Positions 6,492 through 10,094 of a DNA stretch of 10,094 nt are shown in pieces. The notes below the pieces were generated by a model. It saw only the letters and a program-made list of their open reading frames with translations. It ran no database searches and was not told the origin of the DNA. A program made the translations under genes and the position numbers. The stretch is from an uncultured Butyrivibrio sp. (GTDB lineage: Bacteria; Bacillota; Clostridia; Lachnospirales; Lachnospiraceae), in assembly GCF_947169445.1 (NCBI RefSeq), contig NZ_CAMVPU010000090.1, positions 1-10,094 of the forward strand, written 5' to 3'. Position 1 is the stretch's first letter. The number at the start of each line of letters is the position of its first letter.

Positions 6492-7398
6492 TCTCATTAC
6501 CTCCAAGAAGTGATAAATAGAAGGCCTCAAGACTCTCATCATGCTCCTGCATATTTATTATTGTGCATCCAACCTTCTCGAAATCTTTTGCAACTTCTGA
6601 GAATGTGAGATCTGCATAAACATCTGCCGTATTGGAATCAACAACCTTGTAATCTATTTTCTTTTCCTCCATAACCTTGGATAAAAGCTTTATATCACTT
6701 ACTTTCATGCGGATGGATTTACGGCATTCATCGGTGAGTTCCTCTGCGGTCATCTGTCTTACAATATGTCCCTTATCTATAAAACCGTAGTGAGTTGCAA
6801 CCTTAGCCAGTTCATCCAGGATGTGACTTGAAATCAGAAATGTGATTCCCCTTTCTCTGTTGAGCTTTAATATCAGTTCTCTCACTTCAATAATTCCCTG
6901 AGGATCAAGACCATTTATAGGCTCATCAAGAACAATGAAGTCCGGACTTCCGCAAAGTGCCACCCCAATTCCAAGACGCTGACGCATACCTAGCGAAAAG
7001 TTCCTTGCCTTCTTTTTCCCTGTCTCCGCAAGTCCAACCATTTCAAGTATCTCGTCGACACAATTATAATCAGGAAGTCCAAGCATAAGACACTGCTGTA
7101 TAAGATTGTCTCTTGCTGACATATCCAGATAAACTGCAGGTGACTCAACAACCGCTCCCATTCTGCGTCTTGATTCTGAGATATCCTTATCTGTAAATGA
7201 CTTGCCCATGAGTTCATAGGTTCCTGAGCTGGGACACTGAAGACCTGTCATTACTCGTATGAGTGTTGTTTTACCTGCACCGTTTTTTCCCACAAATCCG
7301 TAAATCGCACCCTTGGGTATTTCCATATTTACATCGGAAAGCGCAGTGAACTTCCCGTAACTTTTGCTTATTTCATTAGATTTAAAAACGTATTCCAT
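6469..7398 (-). CDS. ABC transporter ATPase, BcrA/LanF type with E-loop
   Basis: A 309-residue cytoplasmic ATPase that powers the two permeases encoded next. Visible motifs are Walker A GKNGAGKT (37-44), signature FSLGMRQR (134-141, the variant form of drug and bacteriocin exporters), Walker B FIVLDEP (154-160) with catalytic Glu159, D-loop NGLDP, and H-loop His192 in LISSHILDEL. The Q-loop position reads VVESPAVY with Glu85 in place of Gln. This E-loop is described for the LanF ATPases of lantibiotic immunity systems. A C-terminal extension after about residue 215 is also typical of this group. The ATG at 7396-7398 is preceded by AGGGTG at 9 bases; a GTG four codons upstream would sit on its own ribosome site. 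The expected job is protection against a membrane-targeting peptide or similar envelope compound. Confidence 0.9.
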   Translation of the reverse strand: MEYVFKSNEISKSYGKFTALSDVNMEIPKGAIYGFVGKNGAGKTTLIRVMTGLQCPSSGTYELMGKSFTDKDISESRRRMGAVVESPAVYLDMSARDNLIQQCLMLGLPDYNCVDEILEMVGLAETGKKKARNFSLGMRQRLGIGVALCGSPDFIVLDEPINGLDPQGIIEVRELILKLNRERGITFLISSHILDELAKVATHYGFIDKGHIVRQMTAEELTDECRKSIRMKVSDIKLLSKVMEEKKIDYKVVDSNTADVYADLTFSEVAKDFEKVGCTIINMQEHDESLEAFYLSLLGGNENVQKSVC

Positions 7399-7430
7399 CT
7401 CTTTTTTCACCCTTTCAATGTTTATCGCTG

Positions 7431-7467
7431 AAAATAAAATACCACCTTCTCGTCAAGAAAGTGGTAT
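7431..7467 (-). terminator. Intrinsic terminator after the response regulator gene
   Basis: On the minus strand ATACCACTTTCT, loop TGACG and AGAAGGTGGTAT form a 12-bp stem containing one U-G pair. TTTATTTT follows. On the plus strand the wobble becomes an A-C mismatch, so the structure favours minus-strand RNA. It lies 20 bases after the regulator stop codon and 41 before the ATPase start. It should limit readthrough from the regulator into the transporter genes. Confidence 0.65.
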
Positions 7468-7491
7468 AGAAATCGTCAAGATATGGTCAAG
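7451..7491 (-). promoter_or_regulatory. Three phased CTTGAC repeats, candidate response-regulator sites
   Basis: The minus strand has CTTGACC (7485-7491), CTTGACG (7474-7480) and CTTGACG (7451-7457). Their starts are 11 and 23 bases apart, close to one and two helical turns, so they face the same side of the DNA. OmpR-family regulators commonly bind direct repeats with such spacing. One copy doubles as the candidate -35 box, so binding could activate or block. The repeats are seen; binding is inferred. Confidence 0.35.
7463..7490 (-). promoter_or_regulatory. Candidate promoter of the transporter operon
   Basis: TTGACC (7485-7490, five of six -35 bases) and TATACC (7463-7468, four of six) are 16 bases apart on the minus strand. 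The -35 box overlaps the regulator's stop codon, and the -10 box overlaps the first arm of the terminator. A start about 7 bases downstream, near 7456, would lie in the hairpin loop. Such transcripts would lack the first arm and could not form the terminator. Confidence 0.4.
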
Positions 7492-8176
7492 ATTCGTTAA
7501 ACTGGAAACCTATTCCGTAAATTGCTTCAATATGATCGATGTCATCAAGCTGCTGTAATTTCTTCCGGATGTTGCTGACATGCTGTTTTAGGGACCTTTC
7601 AGTGCAATCCGGTGTCTCCTCACTTATCCTGTCAAGGATTGTATTCCTTCCAAGAGGTCTTCCTGCATTACGCATGAGAATACTCAATATCGCAGCCTCA
7701 GTTCTCGTTAGGTTCGTTTCTTTATCTCCTATGATAACTGTCATAAGACTCGTATCAAGAGCAATTTTTCCTGCTCTTATTACATCATCATCTACAGAGA
7801 TTGTAGTCCCTTTCCCGTCTGAAACAAGACGAAGATGTGCTTCTATCCTTGCCAGAAGCTCAGAAATCACAAAGGGCTTGGTAACGTAATCACAGGCTCC
7901 TTTTTTTAGAAGCTCTATCTTGCTATCGAGGTCAGACCGTGCACTCGTTACTATCGTTGGGACTCCATCAAGGTGCGTTATTAGCTCATCTCCGGAAAGT
8001 CCTGGAAGCATGAGGTCAAGAAGGATAAGATCGGGCTTTTTCTTTTCCAGAAACATAAGAGTCTCTGTTCCCGAATAGGCTCTCGCCACCTCATATCCTT
8101 CAATTTCAAGTGCCTCCTGTAACATATTTCCAACACTTATATCATCTTCAACAATCAACAAATGGTAGCCCTTCAT
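7487..8176 (-). CDS. OmpR-family DNA-binding response regulator
   Basis: A 229-residue cytoplasmic transcription factor. The receiver domain (about 1-115) has acidic residues Glu10, Asp11 and Asp12, phospho-acceptor Asp54 in LILLDLMLPGLSG, Thr77 and Lys100 in DYVTKPF. The winged-helix domain (about 128-229) has NLTRTEAAILSILMRNAGRPLGR and the recognition helix CTERSLKQHVSNIRKKL, ending in IEAIYGIGFQF. The kinase encoded at the far end of the group (2748-3623) is the likely partner. Separation of the two by the transporter genes is less common than an adjacent pair. GGAGG (8190-8194) lies 13 bases before the ATG, a rather long spacer. A terminator and a candidate promoter lie directly downstream, so the regulator and transporter may be separately transcribed. 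The expected target is the transporter promoter. Confidence 0.93.
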   Translation of the reverse strand: MKGYHLLIVEDDISVGNMLQEALEIEGYEVARAYSGTETLMFLEKKKPDLILLDLMLPGLSGDELITHLDGVPTIVTSARSDLDSKIELLKKGACDYVTKPFVISELLARIEAHLRLVSDGKGTTISVDDDVIRAGKIALDTSLMTVIIGDKETNLTRTEAAILSILMRNAGRPLGRNTILDRISEETPDCTERSLKQHVSNIRKKLQQLDDIDHIEAIYGIGFQFNES

Positions 8177-8218
8177 TATTGCCAGCTTTCCTCCAACATT
8201 ACTATACTAAGCATAGCT

Positions 8219-8227
8219 ATTGTACCA
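8219..8227 (-). promoter_or_regulatory. Extended -10 promoter candidate for the response regulator gene
   Basis: TGGTACAAT on the minus strand matches the extended -10 form TGnTATAAT with one mismatch. No good -35 box precedes it, which extended -10 promoters tolerate. Transcription would start near 8212, giving a leader of about 36 bases that keeps the GGAGG site. An alternative, TTGGTA (8223-8228) with TATAGT (8201-8206) 16 bases on, would start right at GGAGG and seems less useful. Confidence 0.4.
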
Positions 8228-8344
8228 AATATTGCCCCCCAACGCATCCCAAATAGACTTGTGATTTCATTCACTAAAGTGGCTCTTTCAGATATCAGAA
8301 CTATTATTTCAATATCTGTAGTAAAGAGAATAACGGGGGTATTT

Positions 8345-8380
8345 CTTCCACAACTCATATTTTTATCTTAGTTATGGAAG
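8345..8380 (-). repeat. Hairpin downstream of the AAA ATPase gene
   Basis: On the minus strand CTTCCATAACT and AGTTGTGGAAG pair over 11 positions, with one U-G wobble and a 14-base A-rich loop. The wobble would be a mismatch in plus-strand RNA. It begins 32 bases after the ATPase stop codon. No T run follows, so it is a poor intrinsic terminator and may only mark the 3' end. The rest of 8177-8412 holds the regulator promoter candidate. It also holds a weak 60-codon frame that I do not accept as a gene. Confidence 0.4.
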
Positions 8381-8412
8381 TTTTGTTGGTCTTAAAAGCG
8401 GGATTTATTTTT

Positions 8413-9708
8413 TTACGCCAAAATATCTTCATTTAACAGGAACTGTTCAATTCCAATATAGGTTATACCGTTATCATCTTGCCATGGTTTCATATAATCT
8501 CTCACAACGACAATCTTGCTAAATGAATCAGGTATTCGTTTAAGTGATGCAATTTCCTGTTCCTTTTTATCCGGATCAGCAATGCTCAGAGCAGATTGAA
8601 TATAAAATCTTTTACTTTCTCTATTAACAACAAAATCTACTTCAAGCTGCTTTCTTATTTTCCTTCCATCTGAATCTTTTGTATTATATTCAACCACACC
8701 AACATCCACATTTAAGCCTCTTCGAATCAGATCATTATATATAATATTTTCCATGATATGAGTTTCTTCTAGCTGTCTAAATTCTAATCTGGCATTCCGA
8801 AGCCCCATATCGCTGTAATAATACTTTGCTGGTGTTCCTATATGTTTTCGCCCCTTCACATCATATCTAACAGCTTTTTTTATTAGAAACGCATCCTCAA
8901 AATATCCAATATATCTATCTATTGTTTCTGAGCCAATTGAAATTTGTCTTTCACTTTTAAATGTGTTCGCCAGCTTGCTAGGATTAGTCAGTGAGCCTAT
9001 CGATGAAGCTAATACATTCAGTAAAGCATCAAGAACCTCAGAGTCATTTTTTATTTTATGTCGTTCAATAACATCTCTAATATAGGTTCTTTCAAATAAA
9101 TCCTTAAGATACTTCGCTTTTTCTTCATGAGTACTTAATTTCACTAAATAAGGCATGCCTCCATATGTGTAATAATCTTGCCAAGCACCTCTTTTATCGT
9201 CTTCATAAACCTCATAGAATTCAGCAAACGATAATGGATAGACTCTTATTTCATCACCTCTGTCTCTAAATTGAGTTAAGACATCTGATGAAAGCATCTT
9301 TGAATTACTTCCGGTCACATAAACATCCACATTTTCAATCTGCATAAGTCCCATAATCACATCTATAAATGTAATTTTTGCCTCAGGATCATCTACATAT
9401 GGGTTTCTGATTTCAGAAACAAACTGGATTTCATCGATAAAAACGTAGTATCTTGATTTAGCATCAACAATCTTCTCCCTAATGTATTTATCTAGTTCAA
9501 TAGGATTGCGATATTTTGCATATTCCAAGGTATCCAGTGCAAGCTTGATAATATTGCTTTCGTTTATACCCTCAGACAATAAATATTCTTTATAAAGTTG
9601 AAATAATAATACCGACTTGCCGCATCGTCTCATTCCTGTAATGATTTTTACGCGACCATTATCTCTTTTTTTTATTAACTGATCTAAGTATTGTTTTCTT
9701 GCAAGCAT
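8413..9708 (-). CDS. AAA_14/DUF4143 family ATPase
   Basis: A 431-residue protein of the widespread single-gene ATPase family with an N-terminal AAA_14 domain and a C-terminal DUF4143 domain. Walker A is GMRRCGKS (25-32), Walker B is YVFIDEIQ (Asp92, Glu93), and the sensor-1-like stretch is VYVTGSNSKML (130-139), followed by RVYPLSFAEF. The C-terminal part contains ENIIYNDLIRRG, QLEVDFVV (Glu356, Asp358) and FYIQSALS, which resembles a PD-(D/E)XK nuclease core. The usual E-x-K of the third strand reads Gln-Ser-Ala, so it is probably not an active nuclease. Full length and stand-alone, with its own strong promoter and GAGGA 4 bases before the ATG. The cellular role of the family is not settled. 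It reads as AT-richer than the transporter genes and could be a mobile accessory gene; that is an impression, not a count. Confidence 0.9.
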   Translation of the reverse strand: MLARKQYLDQLIKKRDNGRVKIITGMRRCGKSVLLFQLYKEYLLSEGINESNIIKLALDTLEYAKYRNPIELDKYIREKIVDAKSRYYVFIDEIQFVSEIRNPYVDDPEAKITFIDVIMGLMQIENVDVYVTGSNSKMLSSDVLTQFRDRGDEIRVYPLSFAEFYEVYEDDKRGAWQDYYTYGGMPYLVKLSTHEEKAKYLKDLFERTYIRDVIERHKIKNDSEVLDALLNVLASSIGSLTNPSKLANTFKSERQISIGSETIDRYIGYFEDAFLIKKAVRYDVKGRKHIGTPAKYYYSDMGLRNARLEFRQLEETHIMENIIYNDLIRRGLNVDVGVVEYNTKDSDGRKIRKQLEVDFVVNRESKRFYIQSALSIADPDKKEQEIASLKRIPDSFSKIVVVRDYMKPWQDDNGITYIGIEQFLLNEDILA

Positions 9709-9727
9709 TTTATCCTCACGATTTTTT

Positions 9728-9741
9728 TGCGGTTATCCGCA
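9728..9741. repeat. Palindrome TGCGG/CCGCA in the leader of the AAA ATPase gene
   Basis: On the minus strand TGCGGATAACCGCA has 5-base arms around ATAA and is flanked by seven A on each side. It lies between the predicted transcription start and the ribosome site, 19 bases before the ATG. It could be an operator for autoregulation or a small leader hairpin. It contains one of the three TGCGGATA octamers of this region. Confidence 0.5.
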
Positions 9742-9757
9742 TTTTTTTCATGCATAC

Positions 9758-9785
9758 ATTATAGCATGCCTTGCCTTTATTACAA
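9758..9785 (-). promoter_or_regulatory. Strong promoter of the AAA ATPase gene
   Basis: A perfect TATAAT (9758-9763) with the extended element TGC is preceded, 16 bases upstream, by TTGTAA (9780-9785, four of six -35 bases). The start would be near 9751, giving a leader of about 43 bases with the GAGGA ribosome site. CATGC and GCATG arms flank the -10 box at 9764-9768 and 9749-9753. This is the best promoter match in the window. Confidence 0.65.
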
Positions 9786-9792
9786 TCGTTTA

Positions 9793-9828
9793 CATGAAAT
9801 TTTTGCGGATATCCCAAAATATTTCATG
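9793..9828. repeat. Inverted repeat upstream of the AAA ATPase promoter
   Basis: CATGAAATTTTTG (9793-9805) pairs with CAAAATATTTCATG (9815-9828) over 13 positions with one bulged base. The 9-base loop, CGGATATCC, overlaps the second TGCGGATA copy. It lies just upstream of the predicted -35 box, a common place for an activator or repressor site. No T run follows on either strand. Confidence 0.5.
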
Positions 9829-9835
9829 AATAATA

Positions 9836-9871
9836 ATAGACCAATGGAGACTGGCGTCAGTACTGGTCTAT
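9836..9871 (-). terminator. Terminator-like hairpin, minus strand
   Basis: ATAGACCA and TGGTCTAT form an 8-bp outer stem with an inner ACTG/CAGT stem of 4 bp. On the minus strand the stem is followed by TATTATTATT. It lies about 95 bases after the end of the partial frame at the right edge and before the AAA gene promoter, where a terminator would be expected. The tail is U-rich but interrupted, so the call is tentative. Confidence 0.35.
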
Positions 9872-9965
9872 GCGGATAGATGTATTTGGTTTTAGTGTTT
9901 TAGACTACAGTTTTCTATATTCAAATTCAGCAAGTATGTTCGTACATGTCCTGCACCGATTCACT

Positions 9966-10094
9966 TTATTCAATGCCCCTTAAACCATCATAAAGCTCAT
10001 TAAATGACTTGCCGTTTTTACATCTTCCATGCCTTACTATTCGTGTCTTATCTTCGCATCGTCGATGTATAACCTTTCTGTTGCGATCCTGTCT
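9966..10094 (-). CDS. Possible C-terminal end of an unidentified gene running in from the right edge
   Basis: One minus-strand frame is open from the window edge for 42 codons and stops at TAA (9966-9968). It ends in HGRCKNGKSFNELYDGLRGIE and is rich in Arg and Lys. The other two minus-strand frames are closed early. I do not recognise a family, and 42 open codons can occur by chance. The terminator-like hairpin about 95 bases downstream weakly supports a real gene end. Between 9879 and 9965 I see nothing except AT-rich sequence. Confidence 0.2.
   Translation of the reverse strand, partial: RQDRNRKVIHRRCEDKTRIVRHGRCKNGKSFNELYDGLRGIE

Noticed and set aside
6990..7217. 75-codon minus-strand frame inside the ABC ATPase gene
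   Set aside because: Out-of-frame shadow of the ATPase coding sequence, which has all canonical motifs in the other frame.
7539..7889. 116-codon plus-strand frame
   Set aside because: It lies wholly opposite the well-supported response regulator gene, has no domain features, and its low-complexity composition mirrors the coding strand.
8176..8358. 60-codon minus-strand frame before the response regulator as a gene
   Set aside because: No ribosome site before its ATG, no recognisable family, and the best regulator promoter lies inside it. Kept only as a low-interest finding.
9691..9879. 62-codon plus-strand frame opposite the AAA ATPase promoter
   Set aside because: It runs through the promoter, palindromes and hairpins and has no ribosome site or recognisable motifs.
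1..10094. CRISPR arrays, tRNA or rRNA genes, riboswitches
   Set aside because: No regularly spaced repeats, cloverleaf with CCA-type end, rRNA-like blocks or recognisable riboswitch cores were seen on either strand by eye.

Overview
The window looks like a chromosomal piece of a low-to-moderate GC Gram-positive anaerobe of the class Clostridia, most likely a Lachnospiraceae member (Butyrivibrio-like). This is an inference from protein style, AT-rich spacers, strong GGAGG-type ribosome sites and the gene families present. No rRNA, marker gene or identity search supports it. Every gene I can support is on the minus strand, so the window reads right to left.

Right edge (about 9709-10094): a gene-poor stretch holding the end of an unidentified frame, a terminator-like hairpin, a second hairpin, three copies of the octamer TGCGGATA and a strong extended -10 promoter. 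These precede a stand-alone AAA ATPase of the AAA_14/DUF4143 type (8413-9708).

Centre (2748-8176): a compact defence or stress-response module. In transcription order it has an OmpR-type response regulator, an ABC ATPase, two six-helix ABC-2 permeases, a membrane-anchored erythromycin-esterase-fold enzyme, and a short sensor histidine kinase. The ATPase has a Glu in place of the Q-loop Gln. With two permeases of about 250 residues this matches the LanFEG/BcrAB class that protects cells from lantibiotics and other cell-envelope peptides. The kinase has almost no extracellular domain, so the inducing signal may come through the transporter. The unusual member is the esterase-fold enzyme, placed between permease and kinase with 20-25 base gaps. 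Between regulator and ATPase, an intrinsic terminator and a candidate promoter overlap. Readthrough from the regulator gene could therefore be stopped while the transporter operon starts independently.

Left part (1-2760): directly after the kinase stop codon lies the C-terminal half of a GNAT acetyltransferase without its N-terminus, a pseudogene that suggests a recombination junction. It ends in a perfect 14-bp inverted repeat. Next comes a two-gene unit: an MFS efflux-type transporter and an overlapping XRE-family regulator with a helical-repeat C-terminal domain. The MFS gene has an inverted repeat around its candidate -10 box. The regulator's ribosome-binding site lies inside a small hairpin that translation of the MFS gene would open. 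A further gene probably starts at the left edge.
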